Shown in pieces: positions 26,233 to 35,181 of a stretch of DNA of 64,000 nucleotides. Both the position numbers and the translations under genes were made by a program. How positions within the stretch are numbered: the first letter of the stretch is position 1; every line of letters begins with the position of its first letter. The notes beneath the pieces were generated by a model. It searched no databases and was not told where the DNA came from. It saw nothing but the letters and a program-made list of their open reading frames with translations. Source of the DNA: Cystobacter fuscus DSM 2262 (lineage in GTDB: Bacteria; Myxococcota; Myxococcia; Myxococcales; Myxococcaceae); the NCBI RefSeq assembly GCF_000335475.2, contig NZ_ANAH02000001.1, positions 620,001-684,000 of the forward strand, given 5' to 3'.

Positions 26233-26463
26233 GCATGTCCCCCATGGCTCACGAAGCCCCAGGACCAAGGTATGCCCGCCCCCGACACCGCTCGTGATGG
26301 CCTGCTCCCTCCCTCGCCGACGAGTCACCAGAGCACGCACGCCCGCCGCCGCCCAGGTGAGCCCTGTCTCCGAAGGCGAGGAAACAGGCGGGTGGCTGGC
26401 ATGTCGGCAGCCTGACGGCCGGACCAGGCCCGACCTGGAAACGCCCCGGCGGGAGCGTCCTCC

Positions 26464-27183
26464 TCACTTCGAGTGGACGTCGCGAAAGGCGAGCATGTCG
26501 GTCAATCGCTGCTCACGGGCGTCATCGAAGCCACAGGCGGCCTCCCACGTGGGCGGGTTGTCGTAGGTGCCAAAGAGCATGTCCCACCAGACGATGTCGC
26601 CGTAGTTGTTGCGGTGCTTGCCGTACTCATGATGGATGCGGTGCATCTCCGGGCGCTGGAAGATGAAGCCCACCCAGCGGGGCGTACGCACGTTGGTGTG
26701 GTAGAAGAACTCGCCCAGCGCGGTGCAGGCGGTGTAGACGGCGCCCGCCGCCGGGCTCAATCCCAGCACGGTGTAGACGAGCAGTCCACCGATGAGCGAG
26801 TTGGCCACCATCTCCAGCGGGTGCTTGTAGAAGCTGGTGATGACCTCCAGTCGCTGGGGGCTGTGGTGAATCTGATGGAAGAGGCGCCAGAGCAGATCGC
26901 TCTCGTGCCGGGCCCGGTGCCACCAATAGAAGACGAAGGTGGCGATGACGTAGGCCAGCACTCCCCCGGGCAGCGGGGACAGGTGGCGCGACAGGTGGAA
27001 GAGAGAGGACGCCGACAGCCAGCGCTCCCAGGTGAAGCCCGCGAGCACGACGACCCCCACCTGCACCAGATTGATGACCACGACCCTCAGATGCCAGGAG
27101 CGCACGCGCGGCAAGCGCCAGCCACGGAAGAGGTGTTCGATGGCGAAACAGACAACGGCGATACCGAGGAGCAGCGGAAGCAT
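26464..27183 (-). CDS. Sterol desaturase/fatty acid hydroxylase family protein
   Basis: 239 residues, three or four membrane helices. Seen: the di-iron histidine boxes WWHRARH (about 90), HQIHHSP (about 105), FFYHTN and EMHRIHH (about 183), in the order and spacing of the PF04116 superfamily. Predicted to hydroxylate or desaturate a lipid, carotenoid or sterol in the membrane using O2. Myxobacteria make several such lipids; the substrate here is unknown. Divergent from the next gene across a strong inverted repeat. Confidence 0.85.
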   Translation of the reverse strand: MLPLLLGIAVVCFAIEHLFRGWRLPRVRSWHLRVVVINLVQVGVVVLAGFTWERWLSASSLFHLSRHLSPLPGGVLAYVIATFVFYWWHRARHESDLLWRLFHQIHHSPQRLEVITSFYKHPLEMVANSLIGGLLVYTVLGLSPAAGAVYTACTALGEFFYHTNVRTPRWVGFIFQRPEMHRIHHEYGKHRNNYGDIVWWDMLFGTYDNPPTWEAACGFDDAREQRLTDMLAFRDVHSK

Positions 27184-27210
27184 TGAGGACCTCGATTGAG
27201 TGATGTGAGG

Positions 27211-27250
27211 TGTACGCGGAAAGGGCCCGCCGCTTCACGCCCCGCGTACA
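27211..27250. promoter_or_regulatory. Nine-base inverted repeat in a divergent promoter region
   Basis: TGTACGCGG (27211-27219) and CCGCGTACA (27242-27250) are perfect inverted repeats 22 bases apart, midway between two divergent genes. Could be an operator read by a dimer on both promoters, or a hairpin in the leader of the gene at 27292. It shares the TGTAC core with the sites at 438-503. Confidence 0.4.
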
Positions 27251-27291
27251 GACAATGTCACCTCGGTGCGGAAGGGTTAACCTGCCGCGAT

Positions 27292-28149
27292 ATGACCCGG
27301 ACTCCCTCCCTCGCGGATCGCCTCGGACACGTCACGGCGCAGGCCACCTTCGTCCAGGCGGCGCTCCTGGCCGCGCATGGCGCTGGCGCCCGATCGGGCG
27401 GCTTCCGTGCCTCCGACGTGCGCTTCTTCTTCCTGCTCTTCACCAACTGGGCGGAGCACGACGTCACCCGGCCCTCGCAGGACATCGACCTCACCCAGGT
27501 ACGCCGGACCCTGGAACGGTTGTGCCGGAGCCGGTGGGCCGAGCCCATGGACGGTGGAGGCCGCGGCGGCAAGGCGCCCCGGGGCCAGCGCTACGTCCTG
27601 ACGGAGCTGGGAGTGGTGTCCCTCGCGGAGGAGCTGGCGGACCTGGACCGGGCTCCGCTCGACGAGGCGCTCTTCGTGGCCTGCTTCGCGTCCAGCTACC
27701 TGGAGGCCGTCCTCGCCCGTGTCCGGGGACAGGCTCCCGCGCTGAGCACCCCGGCACGGCGACGCGTGGCGCGGATGCTCGACCCCAAGCGGATCCTCCG
27801 TGAGGCGCGGCGGAGCACCGCAGCCGTCCTCGCGGATCTGGAGGAGCGCGTCCACGCCAGCCGTGTCATGGATGAGGCGGCACGCAACGCCCTGGCGAAC
27901 GCGGCCTCCGCGGAAGAGGTGGCGCGGCGGTGGGAATCCCTCGGTTCCTACCAACTGCACCGGGTGCGCCCCCTGACGGAGGTGCTGCTCGGGCTGCCGG
28001 ACGACCTGAAGCGCTTCGAGCTGGAGAAAGGCATGGAGGTGCGTGCGCGCCTGCTGTTCGTCCCCCTGGCCGAGCGCGCCCGCGCGGACCTGGCGCTGCT
28101 CGAGCGGCTCGAGCGGCAACTGCTCTCGGGAGAACCCGCCTGGAGATAA
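27292..28149 (+). CDS. Hypothetical protein with a winged-helix-like N-terminus
   Basis: 285 residues, no signal or membrane helix. Seen: DVRFFFLLFTNWAEHDVTRP, DIDLTQVRRTLERLCRSRW and RGQRYVLTELGVVSLAEELA read as helix, recognition helix and beta wing of a winged-helix domain (about 40-120). The rest is helical with many Arg/Glu (TPARRRVARMLDPKRILREA). No family recognised. Possibly a transcription factor acting on the inverted repeat 42 bases upstream (inference). Confidence 0.6.
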   Translation: MTRTPSLADRLGHVTAQATFVQAALLAAHGAGARSGGFRASDVRFFFLLFTNWAEHDVTRPSQDIDLTQVRRTLERLCRSRWAEPMDGGGRGGKAPRGQRYVLTELGVVSLAEELADLDRAPLDEALFVACFASSYLEAVLARVRGQAPALSTPARRRVARMLDPKRILREARRSTAAVLADLEERVHASRVMDEAARNALANAASAEEVARRWESLGSYQLHRVRPLTEVLLGLPDDLKRFELEKGMEVRARLLFVPLAERARADLALLERLERQLLSGEPAWR

Positions 28150-28163
28150 GGTTGTCCCGACGC

Positions 28164-28206
28164 GACCACGCCCGCGATCTCCGACCTCGAGGTCGCTCGG
28201 GTGGTC
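28164..28206. terminator. Nested inverted repeats between convergent genes
   Basis: An inner CGACC-TCGA-GGTCG stem-loop (28182-28195) sits inside GACCAC (28164-28169) and GTGGTC (28201-28206). It fills the 55-base gap between two converging genes, so a bidirectional terminator is plausible. No U-tract. Confidence 0.35.
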
Positions 28207-28726
28207 AACGCGGAGCGTCCTCGTCCTCACACTGGAGGATGGCGGCATTCAAGGCCTCCAAGGAGAGGCCTTGCTCGATTCGCGCCGGCCCCTTGATGGG
28301 TTCCAGGTTGAGCTCCGGGCTGAAGTTCAGCACCGCTCGGGGCCCGATCTCCAGGCGCAGCAGGTCCCTCGACTCCCTCCAGGGAAGATACGAATCCTGC
28401 GGGTAGGCCGCCCCCCCATACCAGGGATAAAGTGGACAGGAAAAAGGGAATATCATCTGATACTCACAGATACAGCAGGGTCTCAGCATGAGAGGTTCGC
28501 CCCCCCGTACATCATCCCGCGAGCCGGACTTCGTGTGAGAGATTCGAGTCTTCATGTCCGGCTTATTGACGTTCCAATATTCCACATAGCACTCAGAGCG
28601 AGGGGTTGTCTCCTTGGAAGAGGTAGGGTTCGGCTCATCGGCGCGCGCATAGCCGCCCCCTTGCCCTCCCATCGCAGTGGCCATCACCACAGCCCACAAT
28701 CGCTCTCTCCAGCTGGCTCCCCACAT
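28205..28726 (-). CDS. Exported hypothetical protein divergent from the NACHT gene
   Basis: 173 residues. The start MWGASWRERLWAVVMATAMG, after AGGGAAG, is a Sec-type signal with likely cleavage near YARADEP; ATG 28732 two codons up is an alternative. The mature part has a Cys-rich centre (SECYVEYWN, RPCCICEYQMIFPFSCPLYP) and ends with GLSLEALNAAILQCEDEDAP. No family recognised. It shares the 314-base divergent region with the large NACHT membrane protein and may be its extracytoplasmic partner (inference from position only). Confidence 0.6.
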   Translation of the reverse strand: MWGASWRERLWAVVMATAMGGQGGGYARADEPNPTSSKETTPRSECYVEYWNVNKPDMKTRISHTKSGSRDDVRGGEPLMLRPCCICEYQMIFPFSCPLYPWYGGAAYPQDSYLPWRESRDLLRLEIGPRAVLNFSPELNLEPIKGPARIEQGLSLEALNAAILQCEDEDAPR

Positions 28727-28809
28727 GAGCATCTTCCCTGGACCTGACCGTGGGTCCGGAATCTGGGTGACGATCCAACATCCGTCAAACACGTATCACC
28801 GAGCCAGGG

Positions 28810-28839
28810 TTGACTGTCCCATGGCGCGGTGGATCTAAT
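28810..28839 (+). promoter_or_regulatory. Sigma-70-like promoter candidate before the NACHT gene
   Basis: TTGACT (28810-28815) and TCTAAT (28834-28839) are 18 bases apart. This is the only clear element in the gene-free stretch 28727-29040; the rest shows two short degenerate copies of a GTGGAAGCGAAAGCCAGT / GTGGAGGCGGAGGCCAGT motif (about 28958 and 29091), the second already in the gene, and nothing else I can name. Confidence 0.4.
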
Positions 28840-29040
28840 CTGAGTGACTACGTCCCAGACGGATGTCTTTTTCGATGTGGAGGTACCACGGGCTACCTGC
28901 CACGGCGGAAAGGGAGCGCACGAGCCGACCTTGAACACGCAAGGAGGCATCTTGCTCGTGGAAGCGAAAGCCAGTCCGCCCGAGGCCACGATGCCACTGG
29001 CTGGAGCGCGGGCTCGCTCCCTCTTCCATACAAGTCGCGC

Positions 29041-32000
29041 ATGGCCTCTCTATCCTTCATGAACGCGCGCGCGGGGGCGTCTTCCTTGTGGAGGCGGAGG
29101 CCAGTCTGGCTGATGACCCTGTTATGCCTCTCGGTGGTGTGCGGGCAGGCACGAAACTCCATCGCGGCCAGCCTGAGTGGCAGCCCCATCTGGCCCGTTC
29201 CGATAGCGACCTCGCCGGCCACGCTCGTTCCCTGGGGAGATGAGCAACACGTCTGGGTAGTGGATGAGCACGGCGCCCGCGTCGTGGATCGACAAGGCAA
29301 TACCACCCACGAACATGGCTCCTGGCTGGCGGACGGGTTCCGTGTCGTCGCATGGATTCAGACTCCGATTCCCGGGAGGGCCTGGGTCCTCACGAGCGCC
29401 CATCCGACGGGAGGCCCTACCGAACAAGCCCGACTCTACCTGGTGGAGGCGGGCCAGGGCTCGGTGACGGGGCGTGTCATCCTCGAGGCGGAGAAGCTCA
29501 TGCAGCTCCGGCAGCAGCTCTTTCAATCACCCATCGATGTGTATCCCAATCATCTCCTCCCGGAACCACTGGAGCCGCATCAGCAAATCTGGGTGGTCAT
29601 GGACCGCTCCGGCTCGGCGCGCATCTGCGTGATCGATGCGGAGGGCAATGTCACGCGTGTCATCCCTCTCTCGGCCCTGGATTCGTCAGGCGAGAATCCG
29701 TACGTCTGGTGGCAAGTGCTCCCGACAGGAAAGGAGCCCAGCGCCTGGCTCAAGGCAGGTCCACGACTCTTCTTCCTGGACACCAGGACTCGCTCCGAAC
29801 GATGGCGGCCGCTGCTCAGCGGGGAGGGTCATAAGTTCTGGGTTGTTCCGGGCCCAGACGGACTGCGGTCCTGGGTGACGGCGGAGGTATACCCTCCAGG
29901 AAGCAACATCTCGAGACGACAGCTCTACACCCTCGACCCGCGAGCGACTCCTGGCACCCCTCCCAACCTCCTGCTTCGGGGAGCGTCCATCCAACAGCTC
30001 GTTGCCAGCGCGGATGGGACCAGAGCATGGGTCGCCGGCTCCTTGAGGGCCGCCGGAGAAGGCGGGCTCCATCTCATCGACATCAACGGCAAGTCCCTCT
30101 TGCCTGGGGGACCGCTCTTCAAGGGACAACGGCTGCTCATCTATAGGACGCCCACCGATCGGCTCTGGGCCCTGACCGAATCAGGGGGCGTTTTCCTGTT
30201 GGATGCGAATGGCAGGCTCCTCGCCGCGCAGGAGGGACTGCTCTCGTGGCTCATGCAGGAGGAGGGAGGTTTGAGCAGGCTCGTCACCTACCCCTTGGGA
30301 GCGGAAGACCTCCTGGTGAAAGCAACGAGCGAGGTCGTTCACGTGAAGCACCGGGCAGAGCGGGTAGAGGCCGTGCCACTGCTGGATGGTACACAGGTTT
30401 CCGTACGGGGAGTCGAGCCCGACGGCACGGGCGCGTGGCTCCAGAGCGAACGGGACGGCACACTGTCCTTCGTCTCCTTGGAGGAGCCGCACGACCCGGC
30501 GGCCCATCCCGTCATGAAGAGCACCGAGGTGTCGATCGTCATTCCCTCGGGTGAGCGGATGGGGGGATGGATCCAGATGGGCTCCGCCAGCTTCGTCACT
30601 GTTCCCCGGGAGAAGATGGGCGCCACCCTGAAGCTTCGCGACGGCACGCTGCTCGTCGAACCGGGAGGGCACGTCACGCTCGAGGGAAGACTCGACCTGA
30701 GGGCCCCGCTCCGCAAGGACGACGCGGGGAGTGTGGACCTGCGGTGGCCTGTTTCCTTTCCCGCCGACAAGATCGCGGGACGCCTGGAAGTCACGCTGTG
30801 GGACAGCACCAGGGCGGACCCCCTCGTGGCCTCGGTCACCCGCCAATATGCCCCGGGCACGCCTCCACCCAAGCTCAACTGGTACATGGACGAGCACTCC
30901 TTCGGAGGACGTCCCATCAAGGTCGTCTTCCTGTACCAGGACATGGCGGGAACGCAGGCGAAGCTGGAAGTGAGCGACGTGCTCTTTCATGCACCGCTCA
31001 TCGAACAGACGTGGTTCCGCACGACGTTGGCCTGCCTCCTCGCGACGCTGCTCTTCGTCCTTCCCCTGATGCTCCTCCCCCGCCAGCGTCTGGCCCAGCG
31101 CTGGCTTCCCTTCCTGGGCTGGAGTGCGAACGTCCTGGGTGGCAGTGGGCTGTTCCTGGCCGGCATGGCCAACACCTGGAGGATTCATTTCCCCATCTTC
31201 GTGGGAGTGCTCTTCCTCGAGCTGCTCCTGGGGCTCGTCCTGGGACTCGTCTCGCCCGCGGCCTTCAGGCTGCTGGCCTCCACCCGGCCGTTCTGGTGGA
31301 TGGTCCCCGTGGCGCTCGGACTGCCTTCCACGCGCAGGAACATCCAGGCCGAGTACGTGGCGCATGTGGGCCGCAAGGTGGAAGCCTGGCGCCACCAGGC
31401 CAATCACGAGCAATACATCTCCCTGCCCGCCCTCTTCCGCGAGGGAATGACGCCCGCGTCGCCCGCGGGGACACCGGCCCCCTCCTCTGCGACGTACCTG
31501 ACCCGGGAACCACCGGAGGAGCGCATCGTCCGATTCCTCACCCAGCCGGCCGGAGGCCATGTCCTCATCGAATCCCCGGGAGGGCGCGGCAAGAGCGCGC
31601 TGCTGCGCGAGGTGGTGCGACGGATGCTCTCGGACTTCCTGGAGGATCCCTCCAAGCCCCTGCCCGTGCTGTGTGACGGGCGCGGACCCACGCTGGAGGG
31701 ACTTGTCTTCCAGGCGCTGGCGTCCAATCCCCTTTCGAAAGACATCCACGAGTTCCTGTTGCTGCGCGGGGACTACGTCCTGGTGGTGGATGGCCTGACG
31801 GAATCAGCACTGAGCACCGAGTCCTTGAAGGCGTTCCTGGATGGAAGATATGGGCACTGCGTGAGGCTGCTGCTCACCTCGAGGCCCCACCTCGGTTTTC
31901 GACAGGCCGTGGAAGGCTCCAGTCACTGGATGATCGCGGAGCCCAGACGCCTGGATGACGAAACCCTGGGCCGCTTCGTCGCCGCCTACGCCCCCGAGGG

Positions 32001-32865
32001 ACATCCCCAGGCCGAGAAGCGGCTGGAGGCCTGCCGGGGAGCCGATGGAACCTACCTGCCCATCCTGGTCCGGCTGGCGCTGCTGTTCGGTCACGGCTCG
32101 GAAGAGGGCATCGCCGCGCTCTACGAAGCGGCCTTCCGGGGTCTTCTGCGCCGGCAGGGCGTCTCGGGGGAAGAAGACACGGAACTGCTGGCCTGGGCGG
32201 GGGAGTTCTGTCTGCGGACGTACTGGATCCAAGGCATTCGCTCGCTGCGCTACCGGAATGCACCGGAGCAGGGACAGATGCAGAAACTACTCCACGCCGG
32301 ACTCCTCGTCCCGGAGGACGCCAGCGTCACGCCAGGGCAGCCACCAGGACAGGTCCGCTTCTTCCACGACTCCATGCAGAGCTACCTCACGGCCCGCGGG
32401 CTCTTCACCCGGGTGCATGCGGAGCTGACCTGGGACATTCTCTGGCGCGCCGCCGCCGATCCCCTCTTCCGCACGGACCCTTCCGAACTCGACTCCGGGG
32501 CGGATTCGGAGCTGTTCCAGCTGTGTCTGCAAGTATTCGGCCCCGAGGAAAAACTCCGGCGGGAACTGCGCAGGCAGCTCCTGGAATGGGCGACACTCCA
32601 TGACGATGACCTTTCCAAGCGGGACATCCTGAACACCGTGCCAGAGCACAAGCGGACCCACCTGGAAGCGCTGCTCCACACGGACGCCGAGCTGTCTCCA
32701 CGAAGCGTCCTGCGGGCAGCCGTCTCCGTCTGCCAGGAGGACCTCGCCAGTCTGGGGACGCTCTACATGCGACTGGCCCAGCGGCTCTGGCCCTGGCATC
32801 ACCCAGAGCCGGAAGAGACGTGGAGCATGGACTCCGGACAGGGCGCGCGGCCCCGAGCCCATTGA
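29041..32865 (+). CDS. Transmembrane NACHT-type NTPase with extracytoplasmic sensor half
   Basis: 1274 residues. Seen: a signal-anchor (RRRPVWLMTLLCLSVVCGQA); residues about 45-650 rich in beta strands with repeated W-V-x-D/G turns (HVWVVDEHG, RAWVAGSLR, RLWALTESG), probably a propeller plus an Ig-like module; three to four membrane helices at about 660-770; then a P-loop ESPGGRGKSALL near 841-852, Walker B YVLVVDGLTE near 913, sensor LLLTSRPH near 942, and a helical end with FFHDSMQSYLTARGL near 1107, the NACHT winged-helix motif. Architecture: outside sensing, inside STAND/NACHT ATPase. ATG 29041 or 29059 both keep the signal; neither has a good ribosome site. Role unknown; signalling, stress response or defence are options. 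Confidence 0.82.
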   Translation: MASLSFMNARAGASSLWRRRPVWLMTLLCLSVVCGQARNSIAASLSGSPIWPVPIATSPATLVPWGDEQHVWVVDEHGARVVDRQGNTTHEHGSWLADGFRVVAWIQTPIPGRAWVLTSAHPTGGPTEQARLYLVEAGQGSVTGRVILEAEKLMQLRQQLFQSPIDVYPNHLLPEPLEPHQQIWVVMDRSGSARICVIDAEGNVTRVIPLSALDSSGENPYVWWQVLPTGKEPSAWLKAGPRLFFLDTRTRSERWRPLLSGEGHKFWVVPGPDGLRSWVTAEVYPPGSNISRRQLYTLDPRATPGTPPNLLLRGASIQQLVASADGTRAWVAGSLRAAGEGGLHLIDINGKSLLPGGPLFKGQRLLIYRTPTDRLWALTESGGVFLLDANGRLLAAQEGLLSWLMQEEGGLSRLVTYPLGAEDLLVKATSEVVHVKHRAERVEAVPLLDGTQVSVRGVEPDGTGAWLQSERDGTLSFVSLEEPHDPAAHPVMKSTEVSIVIPSGERMGGWIQMGSASFVTVPREKMGATLKLRDGTLLVEPGGHVTLEGRLDLRAPLRKDDAGSVDLRWPVSFPADKIAGRLEVTLWDSTRADPLVASVTRQYAPGTPPPKLNWYMDEHSFGGRPIKVVFLYQDMAGTQAKLEVSDVLFHAPLIEQTWFRTTLACLLATLLFVLPLMLLPRQRLAQRWLPFLGWSANVLGGSGLFLAGMANTWRIHFPIFVGVLFLELLLGLVLGLVSPAAFRLLASTRPFWWMVPVALGLPSTRRNIQAEYVAHVGRKVEAWRHQANHEQYISLPALFREGMTPASPAGTPAPSSATYLTREPPEERIVRFLTQPAGGHVLIESPGGRGKSALLREVVRRMLSDFLEDPSKPLPVLCDGRGPTLEGLVFQALASNPLSKDIHEFLLLRGDYVLVVDGLTESALSTESLKAFLDGRYGHCVRLLLTSRPHLGFRQAVEGSSHWMIAEPRRLDDETLGRFVAAYAPEGHPQAEKRLEACRGADGTYLPILVRLALLFGHGSEEGIAALYEAAFRGLLRRQGVSGEEDTELLAWAGEFCLRTYWIQGIRSLRYRNAPEQGQMQKLLHAGLLVPEDASVTPGQPPGQVRFFHDSMQSYLTARGLFTRVHAELTWDILWRAAADPLFRTDPSELDSGADSELFQLCLQVFGPEEKLRRELRRQLLEWATLHDDDLSKRDILNTVPEHKRTHLEALLHTDAELSPRSVLRAAVSVCQEDLASLGTLYMRLAQRLWPWHHPEPEETWSMDSGQGARPRAH

Positions 32866-32875
32866 CGAAGACGGC

Positions 32876-34621
32876 CTACTCCACGGCGGCGGGAGGCGGC
32901 GCGTTGCTCTTGCGCAGGGGAAGCTCCGGCAGCGCGAGGACGACGAGGAACGCCAGCGCGGCGAGCAGCAGGGTCACCAGGTAGAGGATGCGGACGGCCT
33001 CGGTGAAGGCCGTCTTGAAGGCCCGGGCCACCTGGTCCACGGCGGACTCGGCGGACTCACGCGCCCGTGCCAGGCCCTCGAGCTGACCCCGCGCCTGGGC
33101 GTCACCCTCCCCTACCGCCCGGGTGAGTGCCTCGCGCCGCCGGTCGAAGTCCACGGCCAGACGCGCCTTGAGGGCCGCCGCGTCGAACATCCGCCCTCCC
33201 ACCGCGCCCTCCCCTCCCGCCTGCCCGCCCGCGTCCGAGGACGGAGCGAACTCCCGGCGCCACTCGGCCGGGACGTTCCGGGTGGCCTCGGTCATGTGCG
33301 TGGCCATGGAGGAGGCGAGTACCCCGCCGAACACCGTGCCCAACAGGGCCACGCCCATGGTGGAGCCCATCTGCCGGAAGAAGGTGGCGCTCGCGGTGGC
33401 CACGCCCATCTGCTGGGGCGCCACCCCGTTCTGGATGGCCAGCGTGAAGAGGGGAATCGAGGGCCCCAGTCCCAGGCCCACGAGGATCATCTTCAACGTC
33501 AGCTCGCCCTGGGTGGAGTCCGGCGAGAGGGTGAAGGCCATGATGCCAAAGCCCGTCATGAGCACGACCTGGGCGGAGAGCATCAAGGGCTTGTAGCGGC
33601 CCCAGCGCGACACGAGCTGGCCCGAGACGACGTTGCCCGTGACCACGCCCAGCGTCAGGGGTGTGAGGGTGAAGCCCGAGCGCGTGGCCGACAGCCCCAC
33701 CACGTTCACCATGAAGAGCGGCAGGAAGACGATGGCGCCCAGGAACACCCCACCGTTGAGGAACGTGGCCAGGTTGCCCACGGCGAACACCCGGTTGCGG
33801 AAGAGCGACAGGTCGACCAGGGGCTCGCGCACGGAGCGCTCGACGAGGAGGAAGGCGATGAGTCCCACGACGGAGACGGCCAGCATGCCCAGGATTTGAG
33901 GCGAGCCCCACGCGTAGCCCACCTCGTCCGCGCTGGAGGCGGCGCGGCCCAGCGACAACGCCACGAGCAGGGGCACGGTGAACAGCGCCAGGGTGAGCGC
34001 CCCGCCCACGTCCACGGAAGGCCGTGCTCCCGGGCGGCGCAGGGGCGGCATGCGCGTGAGGATGAAGACGAGCGCCACCGCGCCCAGGGGCAGATTGACG
34101 AAGAACACCCAATGCCAGCTCAGGTGGTCCGTGAGGAAGCCGCCCACCAGGGGACCCACCACGCTGGACAGCCCGAACACGGCGCCGAAGAGGCCCTGGT
34201 ACTTGCCGCGCTCGGCGGGCGGGAAGATGTCCGCGACGATGGCGAACGCGCTGGTGAAGAGCGATGCGGACCCGGCCCCCTGCACCGCCCGGGAGAGGAT
34301 GAGCTGGAGGGTGGTGCGCGACAGGCCGCACAGCGCCGAGCCCCCCAGGAAGATGAGGATGCCGATGACGAGGATGCGCCGCCGGCCGAACCCGTCCGAC
34401 AGCTTGCCGTACACGGGCACCAGCACGGTGGAGGCCACGAGATAGGACGTGGTGAGCCACGCGTAGAGCGAGGCGGGGATGTGCAGGTCACGCTGGATGG
34501 AGGGGCCCGCGGTGGACACGATCGTCTGGTCGAGCGCGGCCAGCAGCATGCCGAGCATCACCCCGGCGAGGGTGAAGAACTTCTGGGGTCGCGTCATCTC
34601 GAAGGTCTGCGAGGCGGCCAT
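32876..34621 (-). CDS. MFS drug exporter, DHA2 (EmrB/QacA) family
   Basis: 581 residues, 14 membrane helices. Seen: motif LDQTIVSTAGPSIQRDL in helix 1 (motif D1), GKLSDGFGRRRIL (motif A), GAGSASLFTSAFAIVAD, and WHWVFFVNLPLGAVAL (motif C region). A long soluble segment of about 110 residues rich in Glu/Ala/Arg (about 430-540) separates helices 13 and 14, typical of this group. Proton-driven export of drugs or own metabolites. Divergent from a Nudix gene with about 70 bases between. Confidence 0.9.
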   Translation of the reverse strand: MAASQTFEMTRPQKFFTLAGVMLGMLLAALDQTIVSTAGPSIQRDLHIPASLYAWLTTSYLVASTVLVPVYGKLSDGFGRRRILVIGILIFLGGSALCGLSRTTLQLILSRAVQGAGSASLFTSAFAIVADIFPPAERGKYQGLFGAVFGLSSVVGPLVGGFLTDHLSWHWVFFVNLPLGAVALVFILTRMPPLRRPGARPSVDVGGALTLALFTVPLLVALSLGRAASSADEVGYAWGSPQILGMLAVSVVGLIAFLLVERSVREPLVDLSLFRNRVFAVGNLATFLNGGVFLGAIVFLPLFMVNVVGLSATRSGFTLTPLTLGVVTGNVVSGQLVSRWGRYKPLMLSAQVVLMTGFGIMAFTLSPDSTQGELTLKMILVGLGLGPSIPLFTLAIQNGVAPQQMGVATASATFFRQMGSTMGVALLGTVFGGVLASSMATHMTEATRNVPAEWRREFAPSSDAGGQAGGEGAVGGRMFDAAALKARLAVDFDRRREALTRAVGEGDAQARGQLEGLARARESAESAVDQVARAFKTAFTEAVRILYLVTLLLAALAFLVVLALPELPLRKSNAPPPAAVE

Positions 34622-34692
34622 GCACCACGGCTTCTCACGAAGGGGGCACTCGCCACAACGCGAAGCGAGGTAGGGTCCCAGTGGGAGGCATC

Positions 34693-35181
34693 GTGAGTTC
34701 TCTAGTGGATCCCTTCGTGCGCGTGGCCTATCGCGGTGCCTACAATCTGGCACTCGTCTGGTGGTTCGTCCGACGTCCAACGACCGAGGGAACCCTCGTG
34801 GGGGTGTGGCGGGGCCGCGAGGTGTTGTTGTTGCAGAACTCCTACCGGCGCGACTTCAGCCTGCCGGGCGGTGGCCAGGACCCGGGGGAGAGCTCCGCGG
34901 AGACGGGCTCGCGCGAGCTGCGCGAGGAGGTGGGGCTGCACGTGCCACCCGAGCGGCTGCGTCCCGTCTTCGTGAGCCAGAACCGCTACGTGTACAAACA
35001 CGACACCTGCCACTTCGTGGAGCTGGAGGTCGAGACCGAGCCCCCGCTGGTGCTCGACCACCGCGAGGTGGTGTGGGCCCGGTTCATCGACGTGGACACC
35101 GCGCTGCGCCTGCCCCTCGTGCGAGTCGTCCGCGAGTACCTGGAGGACGCCGCGCGGCGGCGTCAGAGCGTCACGCCGTAG
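34693..35181 (+). CDS. Nudix hydrolase
   Basis: 162 residues. Seen: complete Nudix box from GQDPGESSAETGSRE through LREEVGL (GX5EX7REUXEEXGU), so Mg-dependent cleavage of a nucleoside diphosphate-linked substrate is expected. The start GTG 34693 follows GGGAGG; in-frame GTG 34681 is the alternative. The N-terminus (VDPFVRVAYRGAYNLALVWW) is hydrophobic and could rest on the membrane. The last 19 bases overlap the end of the convergent carboxypeptidase gene. Substrate not predictable. Confidence 0.85.
   Translation: MSSLVDPFVRVAYRGAYNLALVWWFVRRPTTEGTLVGVWRGREVLLLQNSYRRDFSLPGGGQDPGESSAETGSRELREEVGLHVPPERLRPVFVSQNRYVYKHDTCHFVELEVETEPPLVLDHREVVWARFIDVDTALRLPLVRVVREYLEDAARRRQSVTP

Noticed and set aside
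28810-29040. Upstream start for the NACHT protein
   Set aside because: The extra 77 residues are low-complexity, the start coincides with the -35 candidate, and the signal anchor would become internal.
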